In this document: positions 48,235-60,247 of the stretch, piece after piece
Numbering within the stretch: position 1 is the first letter of the stretch
Layout of the letters: each line of letters begins with the position of its first letter
From: Celoporthe dispersa
Lineage: Eukaryota; Ascomycota; Sordariomycetes; Diaporthales; Cryphonectriaceae
Assembly (NCBI GenBank): GCA_016584495.1
Contig: WAID01000007.1
Coordinates: 1,102,001-1,166,000 of the forward strand
DNA length: 64,000 nt
Direction: 5' to 3'
The notes under the pieces: model-generated
What the model saw: only the letters and a program-made list of their open reading frames with translations
Databases searched by the model: none
Told to the model about the DNA's origin: nothing
Translations under genes and position numbers: made by a program

Positions 48235-50239
48235 GCCCGCACCACATGACACCTGCTGACGCAGCACGGCGCAGAGAGCGTGCCAGGTGCGGAAGGCAGA
48301 GGAGGAGGGGGAGCCGGGGGGGGCGACAGGGACGCGCCTGCCGTGCAGACTCGAGCGAACTGCAGCAAGATGTGGCCTGTGGATCGCGACTTCCAACAGG
48401 GTGGGGGGAGGGGAGGGAATGAATATGAGAGGGAAGGAGGGCCCTTGCTCCGTGTGAGCCGGCATGGTGCCAGTGTCAGTTGCCGATCAGGCCAAGTACC
48501 CCTTGAAAGGCGGGAACAGAGGAGGAGGGACGAGGGACGAGAACCACACCCAAAGCCCACCTCTCTCCTCTCCTCAGTTCTCCCCTCCGGGGCCGCCCTC
48601 CACCCCGGTCCGACGGCCGATATTCGCAAACACCTACTCTAATGATCCGTTTCATTCATTTCAGCACTGTTCCCGTCAAAGGGGCAAAGAAAAAACCTTA
48701 ATTGCGTTTTTTCTTCTTCTTCTTTTCTTGTCCTCCCCTTCCCCAGATCTATAATACGGTCAAGTAAAGGCCGGGGATCCTGCCGTGTCGCTGGCCCTGC
48801 CTCGTGGTGAGCCTGGGCGCGGAAAGGCTATCTATCTGGACGATCAGCGGCCCATTCCCCCTTCCTAGATGTGGTGATCCATACCTGTATGTGTGCAACA
48901 CACGTCCCGCGCTAGGCCAAACAGCACGGCTCTCGATGAAACCATCTCCTGCAGGTGGGCAGGCAGACCAAAAGCCTCGACCGAAGGAATGACCTGAATA
49001 CGAACTTTTGTTCTTTTTTTTTTTTATCTGCGGGGGGGCTGGTTGGCTGTCAAGGTTCGCTTTCGGCATCTGTGACCGATGGGATGGGACAGCAACAAAA
49101 CACAAGAGCAGCTACCTGCAACTGCTGCAGTTTCCGCAAATCAGCTCCAGCCCGCATCCCCTACTCGTGCTTCTTCTTGGCCCCAGGGGGAGGGGTCCGC
49201 CCCTAGCCAGCCACAGCTCGCTCGTCGCTAAGGTGGGCTTCTGGTGTGGGTATTTGTGCCTAGGCCTGCCGAGGTTCTGTTGTTGTTCGCCCACACCACC
49301 CCTAGGGCGAGAATGATCCTACCTCCACGCGAGCCTGCTGGATTGGTTTGAAAAAGAAATACAATGGATAATCGCACACCTGTGTGCTCGGGTGGCTTAC
49401 AGCGGCCGATGGAGCCGCAGGGACCTCCTCCCTCTCTGCTGTCATGATTCGTTCACGCAGGGTCCTTTTTTTGGGGGGGGGGGCTGTTATTCTTCGTACG
49501 ATTTTGCGCCTAAAAAGCTCGCAGGTGGCTGGCTTCCTGCAGGGTGCACATGCCACAGCGCGGCAGATCCATGGTCTGAGGTGGGATCTTGGTCTTGTCG
49601 CGAGCTGCATGAAGGGGAGGAGGGGGGGGACACTGGACTTGCTAGATTTGTGATCACACTGTTTACTTCTTCCTTTTTTTTTCTATAAAAAAAAAAACTT
49701 GCGACGTGCATCATCATTATTGCGAGAAGTGTGTGTTGAAGTGGTTTCTTATCATGCCGAGACAGAGAGAAAAGCACGACTTGAGGCGCTCGCTTGCGAC
49801 AGTAGCAACGAAAGCCCCCCTCGCCCTGTGGTGCGCTCAGACATGCAGTCACAGGGGTTCTGAAACTGCTTATAAGACCAGGAGGGGGCTTGTTCTCGTC
49901 GAAAATATCCCGAGGGAATTAAGATGCACGTGGCATGTCCCGAGATTTCTTTTTTTTTTCTCCTTCTCCCTCTTTTCCAACCTCCCCAAAAAGATACCTG
50001 GGCCTGGTTCTGGTCACATCATTTCAAGAGGTTCAGAGGGCTGACTGGGGCCGGTCCCACTTCCTTCGATCTCAGACATGCGGGAATTCGATGTGTACAT
50101 AGTATGAGACCCCGTTGATAAGTAAGATTTGGCGTCGTCGAGTCCTTCCTGGTCCCCACCGTAGCTCGGGGTCCCAGCTCTCTGGGCACGTTCGTTTCGT
50201 CTGATCTACTAGTAGGACGGCTCAGTGTGCGCGCTCGCG

Positions 50240-50259
50240 CTCTCTCTCTCTCTCTCTCT
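50240..50259. repeat. CT dinucleotide repeat
   Basis: About ten CT units beyond the 3' end of the helicase gene. Confidence 0.85.
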
Positions 50260-50534
50260 TCCGAGATCTTGAAATGGTTGTTGTCGTCCCTCAGACGATG
50301 CCTCGATCTCAGGGGTCCAACGCCTCAAACGTCTTGTCCTCCGCGGCTGGGGGGAGGGGTGGGAGGGCTCCAGAAGGCATTGCATCATCTGGGGGACACG
50401 CAATCTGGGGTGTGCGGTATGAGCACGTCCTCAGCTGGGTCTTGTCTGTTACGAAAAGAACCTTGCCTCTTACTATGTGCGCATCGGTCGCCGGAACTTT
50501 TACCGTCCGATCATTGTTACCCTCTAGTACTTCC

Positions 50535-52636
50535 TCAAGCAGATGCTGCCGTCACCTCTGCAAGGTCTGGGTATCGAAGGTCGGCGTGCTCCTCGAGGAA
50601 GTCCATCCATCGCTTCAGGAACTTGCTGCCTCTGTAATGATTGATCACAAGAAAAAGACTAATCAGCCGGTGTCTTGTCCCGAAGTTTGTGGGACCGTCG
50701 CAAGAGGTGGCTGTATCCGTGCATGCATCATCTCCGGCGCGCCCATTTCCCAGGTTGGGGGAAGGGGGAACTATTTTCACTGAAAAGGCGCAGGAGTAAC
50801 TCACTTTTGACCGTCTCCGAGTCGCCGATGACAGTTAGAGATCGTTTGGGCCGTGTCATGGCAACTTCGACGGGGAAGGGTGTCAGCTTCATGTCCAGCA
50901 CTAGGAGGGAGAGAGGGAGGGAGAGGGAGAGGGAGAGAACCCCTCTGCTTGCTTGTCTGGAACGGACCGTTTAGTCGTCTCCTCTCCCCAAGGAAGCCAA
51001 CCTCGCCCTCGGGGTTGCTCCTGACGAGGCTCACCACCACAGCCTCCTTCTCGCGGCCCTGGAACCCGTCGACGCTGCCTAGCTCGATACCTGGAAAGGC
51101 CTCCTTCAGGGGCGCAAGCAGTGCGAGCTAGATTTCCGTTCATGGCACATCCATCCCCCCCTCTCTATGTCAGTGATCTGCATGCATGAACTATAGCAAC
51201 AGCGCCACAATGCCGTAGAGCACAGCCGCAAAAAGGAAGTGCCGGGGCAGGGGAGGTGCGTATGTACGTACCTGTGCATTGTAGGGAGTCACGACAGCAA
51301 TGTCCTCGGCCTTGACACCAGCACCGACGAGGCCGCGGACATGCTGTCTGACCAGTACGGCCTCCATCTCGTTGCTCTTGCTCTCGCCGTGCAGGGAGGC
51401 CTTGGCGACGCTCTTGGACATGTCTTCCTCTTCCGCCTTCTCGGGAAAATCGACGCCCTGCGTGTCAATGAAGATCAGCGGCTCGGACGTCTCATCGCTG
51501 GCCTCTACCTCGTAGGGTAGATCTTTCAGCAGCCTATCCCTGACCGCGTCCGCGGCGAGCAGTCTCGACTCGTAGAGCTCGTCCGAGGGGAAGCGCATGA
51601 TCTTCTCGTTCATGCGGTACTGTGTCGTCAGCATCCTCTTGATCGAGGGCCCGTGGAGAGACAGGAGCCTGTCGAACAGGGTCGTCTCCAGGGTCGCCCC
51701 CTTGGCAGCTTCTCGCCGCCCTCCGTCCTTGGCGGCTTCGACTTGGAGCTGTTGAGCGACTTGATGGTGGGCGGCAGCTGGAGGTGATCTCCCGCGCAGA
51801 CGGCCTTCCTGGCCGACAGCAGCGGGACCCAGCACTGTGCCTCGAGGGCCTGGCTCGCCTCGTCGATGATGACTACGTCAAAGTTCTCGTTGCGGAGCTG
51901 GTACCCGCCGGCGCCGTGCAGCGTGGCGAGGACGACCTTGCTCCCCCCTGACCAGGCTGGTTATGCACCCCCTCTCGCGCTCGCGGTACTCCCTGCGGAG
52001 CTCCTTGAGGTCGGCGTAGACGGCCTTGCGCTCCCTGCCGCTCCTTGTCTTCTTGATGGACGCCTGCTTCGCGTCCATCTCGCTGCGGACATCCCGGACG
52101 ATCTGGCCGGCCTCGGACGTCCGCGTCAGGACGTCCAGGGAGTGGTTCAGGACGGAAGGGAGGAGCCGTGCCGGGTGGCCGAGGCGGACGATGGGCACCT
52201 TGTGCGGCGCCAGGCGCTCGACGATGTTGTCCACTGATATGTTGGAGGGGCCGCAGACCAGGACCCGTAGGCCTCGCCTGATCATCTGGAGGATCAGCTC
52301 GATGAGCGTGTGTGTCTTGCCGGTGCCGGGGGGTCCATGGATCAGCGCGATCTCCCCTGGAGGCGAGGGCGAACCTGATGGCGTCCTTCTGCGAGTCGTT
52401 CAGCGTAGGGTCGATCCAGTCCAGCTTGCCAACGTCAGGGTCGGAGGAGAGGTCGTCTGGGACAGGGGACGGGCCTGACTGGCCGAATAGTGTCCTCATG
52501 AACAGTGAGTGCTCCGACTCGCCCATGGCCTGCAGCTTCTCCATCGTCTGGCTCATTCTGTCACCAGATTCTGATTAGTGGAACTCCCTCCTCCCCTTCA
52601 CATCTCAGTAACGGCCCCTCCTCCTCCTCCTCCTCC

Positions 52637-52720
<84 letters not shown>

Positions 52721-53300
52721 TCACTCTCTCACACTCTCACACTCTCACACACATATACACAGTCTCTCTCACACACACTCACCTCTTAAAGGTAACATCA
52801 TCAGCCACCTTGACACACCACACCCTCCCACATAGCCCACCACCTTCATCCCCCTCCCCATCCAGCGCCACCCCGACATCTCCTCTCCTCACCCTCGTGA
52901 CAACCCCCCTGGCTCCTTTCCTCTCCAGCTCCTTCACCTCGCGCTTCTTGGCGCTGCCCGCCGGCTGCTCGCTGACCAGGACAATGTCGCCCGTCCTGAT
53001 CCCATGCTCGGGAAGCTCGAGGTCCCCGTCGCGGCCGCCGGCACCGGAGGAGGAGGAGGAGGAGGAAGACACAGCCGGGTCCGGGGCGAGCTCGATGACG
53101 GTCTTGCCGCCGAGGCCGGTGCGGCGCGAGGACACGACGAGATTGGTGATGGCGACGCCTGCGCGCTGGAGGGAGGACGGAGCGTGTGCTGAGATGAGGT
53201 TCGAGGTCTCGGCGATCTCGGAGGCCTGTTCGGCGGCCAGGAGGGCGAGCTGGGTGGCGGCGAAGGAGGAGATGTCGACTGGGCTGAGCTTGGGCGCCAT
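50535..53300 (-). CDS. Superfamily 1B DNA helicase, Hcs1/SMUBP2 (IGHMBP2) type, with three frame breaks
   Basis: Exons 53300-52783, 52557-51272, 51127-50968, 50864-50805 and about 50629-50535; introns 225, 144, 103 and about 175 bp. Corrected length is about 705 aa. These helicases act with DNA polymerase alpha or in RNA/DNA metabolism. N-terminus: ISSFAATQLALLAAEQ, LQRAGVAITNLVVSSRRTGL, GGKTVIEL. Helicase motifs: Walker A GPPGTGKTHT, GPSNISVDN, Walker B VVIIDEASQA, GDHLQLPPTI, LTTQYRMNEKIMRFPS, VVTPYNAQ, VDGFQGREKEAVVVSLVRSN, NVAMTRPKRSLTVIGD; end FLKRWMDFLEEHADLRYPDL. Frame changes sit in G/C runs 52354-52357 (extra), 51943-51948 (extra) and 51697-51701 (one missing); each separates two conserved motifs. 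The last exon's acceptor is uncertain (50629 or 50631). Intron 1 holds a large microsatellite. Confidence 0.9.
52617..52790. repeat. CCT/CT/CA compound microsatellite inside helicase intron 1
   Basis: CCT triplets, about 22 CT units, about 17 CA units, then mixed CACT/CTCACA units reaching to within ten bases of the 5' splice site at 52782. Confidence 0.9.
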
Positions 53301-54200
53301 CGTTTTTGATATGAGGAAGGAGAGGGGATTTGCGTCAAGTCAGCAGTTGAGAAAGCCCTGCTGGAGTGTCGTCGAATCGGTCTGGAAAGGCCTGTTTTAT
53401 CTCATGAGGTGGGTCCTGTGAGTCCTCAGTGGTGGTTGTAATGAGCGTATGAGTGTGTGTAGCGAGTATACTAGGGCAAGCAAGATCCCCAATAAAAAAA
53501 AATAGAGGGGCAGTTTTGGGATTGGCAGGCATGACGGCCACTGTCGAATTACCCCACGTAAAAGAAATACGGCCACACAACATACGTCTGCATACACTGA
53601 ACAGTTGAAAAACCCCAAGATTTACAGACCCTTACTTATACAGATTCCAGCACCAAATTTAATATAGAAGAAATAGCAAGACACAAGGTTAGGTTGGCAT
53701 CAGACTTATAACATAACGCGATTTAGCGTCTCTTTCTACTGTGGTCAAAAAGGCGCCGGCCCGTCCACCCCAATGCCTCCTCGGAAATTTATTCAAGCCC
53801 CTCACAATTCGGATCAATACAGCTTGTTCGGCTCCATGGTTGGTGTTTTTTTTTTTGTTTTTGTTTCTTTTCCTTAAAAAGGGTATTTCCTTGAATTCAA
53901 CAAGACGATTTAACTGAAATGCCCAGCTGCAAAGACTATAGACGATGTAGTTATCCAATCTCCGTCCGTCATTCTCCCAGACAAAAACGCCATAAAACCA
54001 ACAATGCTCCGACCAGACGCCACAATGGCTGGTATCCCCTGACCGAAACGGACTGTTTAATCGCTAAACTCTCCTGGCAATGCAGAGACGGGGAACAGGG
54101 GGGGAGGAAGAAAAAGAAAAGACGAAGGAAAAGAATAAGAAAGAAAAAAACCATCTACACTAGCCCAATAGAACAACTATATCCGGTCTGGTAACCGAGC
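53301..54200. other. Intergenic region
   Basis: The 5' flank of the helicase gene and 3' flank of the next minus-strand gene. It has A- and T-runs (about 53846-53860, 54105-54150) and no supported gene. Confidence 0.6.
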
Positions 54201-55442
54201 TTACATGTCATGCTCGACCATACCCAGGACATCCAGTTCCGTCTTCACCATCCTCTCAAACTCGTCGCGGTCGATGCCTGCCGTCCGTGACAGCAGGAAC
54301 AGGCTCCGGATGCTCCGCGACACGTGCTGCTTGACACCGAACTCATTCTGCTCCTGCCGCCCGGCCTCCTGCTCCAGCTTGAGCACGGTATGGCTCCCGT
54401 TGGAGCTGGCACTCGACGCGGGCCGCGGGTGTGCGAGCGCCGCCGTGCGCTCCTCATCCTCCTGCGACCGGGCGCTGGGCGTGGGCGCGAGCGTCCACCC
54501 GCCAGTGGACCCGTCCGTCTCCTCGCCGCCTGCTGCCGAGCCTGAGGAGCGCTCGACAGGGTGCTGGAGGCCGAGCGGCGGTGCGGCGGTAGTCGGGATC
54601 CCGTGCTGCTCTGCCAGCTGGGCCTCGTCCGGGTCGTGGTTGTCCATGGCAGGCTGGACGCTGTCGTACTGGGCGTAGTACGCATCGTCCTCCTCTTCCT
54701 CCGAGGTGCTCCTGCGGGTCACATCCGGCTGGTACTGCTGACCTGATGATACCGGCGCAGGGGACCGCCCGACCTGTGGTGTTCGTGCAGGCGTGGCGTC
54801 GTATCGAGCCCAGTAGTCATCGTCATCGTCGTCATCGTCACCGTGGTTGCCGCCCTCCTCATTCTGTGGTGCAGGCTGGACACCCGTGCTCGGTGCGCGC
54901 AGTGTAGATGTCTTGTCTGTATTGGATCCCCCCTCCCGGAACGCCCTCTCCGCCTCGGGGATGCTCGGCTGCCCCTGGAAAGAGGCAAACGGGCTCGACT
55001 TTTCCGGGACGCTGACCTCACCGACCCTCCAGCCGTCACCGCCGCCAGCCTCGTCGTTGACGCACCAGACGAGCCTGAACAGCAGGTCAAACTCCTCCAT
55101 CACGACCAGGGCCTGCAGCGTCTCCTCGTCCGCCCGCCTGTACTGCGTCCGCACGTCGTAGTCCCAGTCGACCTCGACCTCGCCCGAGACGGGGTGTGGC
55201 TCGAGGCGGTCGCTCCGAGCCACCTCGGCCAGGCGCGATTCGGCGCTCTTGTCGTAGGTTAGGAGCCGTAGCCATGGCTCGTTGCTGGTCGAGGAGAAGA
55301 GCTGGACGCGCTGGCGCAGGATGGGCGAGAGGAGGCGGAGGATGGCGGGTGCGGGCTGCGAGGAGAGGGAGGCTGCAGGCAGGGAGGGGAGGAGGGGCGT
55401 GAGGAGGTCCCTTAGGTTGGGCGGCCAGATCGTGGATGTCAT
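54201..55442 (-). CDS. Conserved fungal protein of unknown function
   Basis: A single exon; the ATG at 55442 (MTSTIWPPNLRDLLTPLL) is chosen over in-frame upstream ATGs because conserved-looking sequence begins there and the upstream part is low in coding character. 413 aa. The N-terminal third is helical and ordered (ILRLLSPILRQRVQLF, EPWLRLLTYD, VEVDWDYDVRTQYRR, ETLQALVVMEEFDLLFRLVW); the middle is acidic and disordered with two short acidic repeats (DDDDYWARYD and DDAYYAQYD); the C-terminus is a conserved helical segment (VKQHVSRSIRSLFLLSRTAG, DRDEFERMVKTEL). The repeated acidic-Tyr units could be binding motifs. I recognise the layout as a conserved Pezizomycotina protein without a known function. 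Confidence 0.8.
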   Translation of the reverse strand: MTSTIWPPNLRDLLTPLLPSLPAASLSSQPAPAILRLLSPILRQRVQLFSSTSNEPWLRLLTYDKSAESRLAEVARSDRLEPHPVSGEVEVDWDYDVRTQYRRADEETLQALVVMEEFDLLFRLVWCVNDEAGGGDGWRVGEVSVPEKSSPFASFQGQPSIPEAERAFREGGSNTDKTSTLRAPSTGVQPAPQNEEGGNHGDDDDDDDDYWARYDATPARTPQVGRSPAPVSSGQQYQPDVTRRSTSEEEEDDAYYAQYDSVQPAMDNHDPDEAQLAEQHGIPTTAAPPLGLQHPVERSSGSAAGGEETDGSTGGWTLAPTPSARSQEDEERTAALAHPRPASSASSNGSHTVLKLEQEAGRQEQNEFGVKQHVSRSIRSLFLLSRTAGIDRDEFERMVKTELDVLGMVEHDM

Positions 55443-57475
55443 GATGTTACCGTGGGTTCGATGTCGTCTTGGGACGCTTCGTGGCCTTCGTAGGGTGGGA
55501 GGAAAGGAGGAAGGGAGGGTGGGTTGGGTCGGGCTGCTCAGGTGTTCTGTGCTAGTTGAAGTCGTCACATGCCAATGACGACAGGGTAGGATAGAACACC
55601 AAACAGCACAGGGGGGGAGGCACAGGGTTGAAGAATTCTGGTCTCGACCCGGGACCAAGGACAAGAGAGCAGCTTGTGTAGTTGAGCTGAGGAGAGAAGA
55701 ACGGCAAGAAAGAGAGGGAGGGTATAGGAGCTTCTCGAGTGTGTCTCGAGCAGCGAGACACAGACACGACCACTCGGTAGCTTCAAACCTGGCAGCCTGG
55801 GCTGTGACGGAGAAATGGAAGAAGGCACCACCCACCACATCAGATGGGCTTGTTACCCTAGCGCACATGCCATGGGAGTTCTCGCCTGGCCCCAGGCCCT
55901 GACCAGATCCATACCATACGTTCCCCACTTTGGCAATTTTGATCGTTCAATTGGCTCGGACAGATGGAACTAGCGGGTAGCGGGGGATTATCCCTGTAAA
56001 CCCCTCGCTGCGCTAGGACCAAAGCACCTGCGTACCTCTGCTTTTTCAACGCCTTGATAACGTCCAAGGAGGCTGATGGATTATCCCCCGAGATTTCATC
56101 CACTTTTCCTCAACCCTCACGAAACCCGAGATCCCACCTGTGCGGCACAAAAAGACGTGCAGCTGGACGGTGAGGGAGTCAGAACTGTGCTCCTGGGCCC
56201 CACGGCCAGCACGGACGTCCTCGCTATCAGCTCGAGGCTGTGGCCGGAGGACAGGTCCCGGCCCTCGGTGACTTTCGTTCCCACCCCTTTTCCAGGCCGG
56301 GAAATTCGTCAACCAGCCAGCCTCTCGAGACGTCTATCTATCCGACAGGATCTCCTCGTCTACGATCCCTCCTTGCTTGAAACCCAGGCGATGTGCTACG
56401 CTTCGAACACAGCCGCACACGCCCACTCCTGGATGGAGGGTGAAATGAGTGATCCCTGAGCCGAGATCAAGATAGCGCGTCTCGCCCTGTCGTCTGTGCC
56501 TGTCAGGTGCTGAACATTCTTGTCTTTTTTATCAACAGTGGCGTAACGACATCGTATGTAGCAAGGAGGGCGGGTTACAATAATGCGAGGGCGACCTGCG
56601 ATGGAACCAGAGCCAGCAGAGGTTGTCTGATCCGCCCCCTGGGTCTTGCTCCAAAAGGCAGGTGACCGTGGACCCAGATCGTTCGAGAAGATTACCCGGC
56701 GGTCTTTTCGAAGAAAAGGAAGCAAGACTCGTGTGTGCCGGGCCCGCGAGCTGGTGATGGCCCCTCTGCTCGGCGCACTGCCGAATGACCTGCGCTGCTG
56801 GCCCTCCTTCGCGGGAGGGCTCGGTAGGGTGACACTGCAGCCGGCTCCCGGCGGTTAGAGAGGCTCTCGAGGAGACAATCTTCGGAAATGCGATGGCGAT
56901 GGATTGGGCAGCTGCGTATCCGACAATGTGGGCTCCGCGGGAGATGCACGTCGTGCATATCTCACCCGTGCTTATCTAATCGATATTCGGGCCAACCTAC
57001 AGAGATCATCGGGCATTGTTTTGATTCCCCCTCCTATCGTGGTGCGTTTGAAGAAAGTCTCTGTATGGTGTGCGCTCGAACCAACAGATTGTATTTGCAT
57101 GTGTCCATCCATGACTAGTAGATGGAAAACGGCCGCCCAGATTGGAGTATGCTTGAAAGTGTCAAGCTCAACCGCTCAACCGCTCCTGGAGCTCGGTCAC
57201 AACATCCAAGAGAAGATATGGGCACAAACGAGGAGGCATCATAGCTAGAACCGGCCTAGTATTGATATCAAAGGATCATAGCTGGTACCAATAGCAAACT
57301 CCGGAGCGGCAAACAAGGTGCTCACTCCTATCCCGAACGCCTTCTTATCACACAAAAAAAAGAAAGAAAGAAAAGACGAATCCCATTCCTCCCAGCTGTC
57401 ACCACAGAAACAGACCCTTTACCCGATATCCTATATTCCTAGTACTCCATCCTGATACTCTCATGTGCTCTCGAT
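55443..57475. other. Intergenic region
   Basis: Open frames on both strands (up to 127 codons) show no domain or exon logic. No repeats of note. Confidence 0.5.
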
Positions 57476-57901
57476 CTAGCACTTGATCGAGACGGCAGAG
57501 AACTCCAGACTGTTGCAGTTGTTGTTGCTGACCTTCCACGACTTGCCAGTGCAGTCGCTGTTGGCCCACAGCTTGGAGGTGCAGCCGCTATCAAGAGTGG
57601 TTAGCAAACACATATTATGAGAAAGGCTGTAGGGGTGTTGGGAGGAAAGAGGAGATGGGAAGTAGGGAGGAAGGAAGCAATACTTGTTGATGGAGATGTA
57701 GGAGCCGATGTTTGTGACAGGCCAGCACTCAGACGTGGTGCCGCTGCCCTGCCAGTTGAAGGTCTGCACCACTCCACCGTCGCAGGTCGTGCCGACATAG
57801 ACCTCGACCTGGCCCTCGTTCTCGCCGCGGGTGTCCACGGCAGCAGGAGAGGCAGTAGCGAGGGCGCCGAGGGCGAGGACGACGAGGGTCTTGGCGAACA
57901 T
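57476..57901 (-). CDS. Small secreted six-cysteine protein
   Basis: Exons 57901-57684 and 57587-57476, 96-bp intron (GTATTG..TAG); 109 aa. The signal peptide covers about residues 1-18 (MFAKTLVVLALGALATAS), with a probable short propeptide before EGQVEVYV. The mature part has six cysteines (40, 59, 75, 85, 97, 109), consistent with three disulfides, and is rich in Gly, Ser, Asn and Trp. The second half (KLWANSDCTGKSW..NNNC..LEF) resembles the small beta-rich secreted proteins of plant-associated and saprotrophic fungi, possibly with a crystallin-like fold; this is a guess from the spacing. The last residue is the sixth cysteine. AATAAATA about 75 bases upstream may serve as TATA element. Function unknown. 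Confidence 0.8.
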   Translation of the reverse strand: MFAKTLVVLALGALATASPAAVDTRGENEGQVEVYVGTTCDGGVVQTFNWQGSGTTSECWPVTNIGSYISINKYCFLPPYFPSPLSSQHPYSLSHNMCLLTTLDSGCTSKLWANSDCTGKSWKVSNNNCNSLEFSAVSIKC

Positions 57902-60247
57902 CTTGAGTATGGTTTTGTGGGGTTATGGTAGAGAGACGGTGATGCGAGGAGGTGATGTTGGGGCTGTTGAGTATTTATTTATTGGTGTCTTGATGCTGAA
58001 TGTGGAATGCAAACTTGTTGATTGTTAGAAGTGCTGGTGATGATGCATACGAGAGATATTTGAACAAGAGAGCTTAGAGGCGTCTACATATATACACGTC
58101 TCTGGTCCCCGTCTGTCGAAAGTCGCGACTCCGTTGCTTCACTTCACTTGCCCCGTCTGGCCCATCGAGAGAGCCTCAAGCAGGAGGGTCCCCATCAAAC
58201 TCAGCCTTCTTTCAATGTTGGCTCTAATAATAAAGATTGAAATCAGATTCTCGACCCTATATGCAACCTCATACCCGCCTGCGGCCTGAGATAATACACT
58301 GTTGGTACGGAGAAGCAACCGAAGGGCCGTCTTTCTGTTACACAAAGAAGTAAGGGGAAGCACTCAGCAATATCCTGTTTTCGTAACTTTTCGGCCGAGG
58401 GCTCCACCAGGGCCCCAACGCGCGTCCGCATCGAATCTGCGTCTACATAAACTATTTCGGGGTCTTCTTCCCCCGGTACGTTTCAAAATAGCTGCTGGCG
58501 GTGATGATGATGTAGGCGGCTCTAGACGCCCCTCTGGCACTGTGGGGGGGAGGGACTGCACGGTTGGTCATGGTTATATGCTGTGTTGATGGATGGTGGT
58601 TGTGGATTACCCCAGCGTTCCTCACGACATAATTAGAATTCAGGGCCGCATCCTGGGATTCCTTCGGTATGGCTCCCCACAATCGAAGACACTATCTTGA
58701 TGCTCGACTGGTGACCCACGTCTTTCTACTGAAGTCGCTAGGAGATCTGCCGTGGAATGAACCTACACATTACACCAGAGCCTTTCTTATGAGACCAACA
58801 AATGGCCATCACTTGTGCTGGTATACGAAAATTGACTAAAGCTTGAGTCATCGAGAAACAATCTCTCTAACGACATTGTTTATCTCAGAATGACTCGGCC
58901 TGCCGGTTAGTTCCGAGATCATTATTATTATGCAACTTCTCGGTGGGTGGATCGTGATCCATGCACCAACATACAATTATGAGGATGGACCTGCATAAGA
59001 GGGTCTCGATTCAGCCTCATTCACATTACGGGCCCGGGAGACCCATTATTTGGGCATGAAACAATTCCGCTTTTATTAATAAGAAAACCCAGAAGACAGG
59101 ACTTGAATGACATTGAGATGTGGGGAGCGACTGCCGATGGTAAAGGTCGACTTAATACTGATTAGAGCCTAATTGTTGGCGTGTTGTGAGCAAATATGTT
59201 GCTCAGAAGATGAGACTGACTGTCCGTATTTTGACACCTGTAATGAAGCCACTTTGTTCCTTCAGACACAAGTAAGAGTATTACGGCGAGGCTGCCACAT
59301 AGAGTGGTTCAGAATGAATGATTCTGCTAGGAATCATGCGAATGCTATCAGTTTCATCAGGCCAATCTTTCTAAAGCGAATCAGCAACAGCAACAAGACT
59401 CCTTGACAGGAACACCTGCAAGACCTCACCCAGATGTCGCACTTCAGCAGGCTTGAGCCACTGCTAGGAACTTTGTTATCATCGCAAATGCATTCCTTCG
59501 TTTCTCACTGTCTATTATTGGGCTCAACCAGCCCCGAGTGTGAGAACCTGGACTCAGGCGTAGCTAGTGGTTGCCGTAAATGTCACAAGTGAAGCAATAG
59601 AGTGTGAAGCACTCTCAGACTGTGAACTCGTCGTATAACTGTTCGGAAGAGAACCGCTGGACCTAAGCTGATACACTCTCTTTTCACCCTCATGCTTTCC
59701 ATTCTCTCGCTGGACATTTGCTATATCCTGTATTTATATTTTACTTTTGCAAAAGTAGCATGATACGCCCCCTCTGATCGTATGATAGGTTCGTTCTTCC
59801 ACGGAAATTCCCGCCTGCCCACTCTTTTGAGGGTAAATCTGAGCTTCCAGGGTATTAATTACCACTTGCTGTTCCCTTTTCTTGTTTTTTTCTTGGTCCC
59901 CCTGCTAAAGGGCCCCTACAACTTCTATATCTGTTCCTACGGTACTATGAATAGATGCTGTATATACTCCCAATCAAGCAGAAGTGGATTTCCTTGGAGA
60001 GCCGCGACCACCATCGTCCATATAATATCAGTAGCATAACCAATGTGCTATTGCGATCATTGCATTACGTCGCGCGATACCGCTACCAGCGTCTATCCAA
60101 TGTAGGACCACCAGATCTGCCCCGAATTCGCGGCTTCTCTCCTCAAGCACTGCCCCCCCCCCGGCAAAGCATGCGGCTTACTATCCCTCCACAGATGTGA
60201 TTCGTACCCATGCCGTGGGAGCCAACCCTCATCATGTTGCTCCATAG

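Larger units (their letters stand above)
44793..50534. other. 5.7-kb low-complexity spacer
   Basis: This resembles the 9-16 kb spacer: CA/GT repeats at 45198-45213, 46031-46060, 46602-46650 and 48198-48230, (CTG)n at 48131-48148, CT at 50240-50259 and C-run/A-run pairs (46735-46760). Long minus-strand frames such as 48629-47808 give compositionally random translations with repeat-encoded Cys-Val runs; no domain is visible. It lies upstream of the minus-strand gene ending at 44792. Confidence 0.55.

Noticed and set aside
47808..48629. 273-codon minus-strand frame
   Set aside because: A Cys-Val run is encoded by the CA microsatellite and Gln run by the CTG repeat; the rest has no recognisable content.
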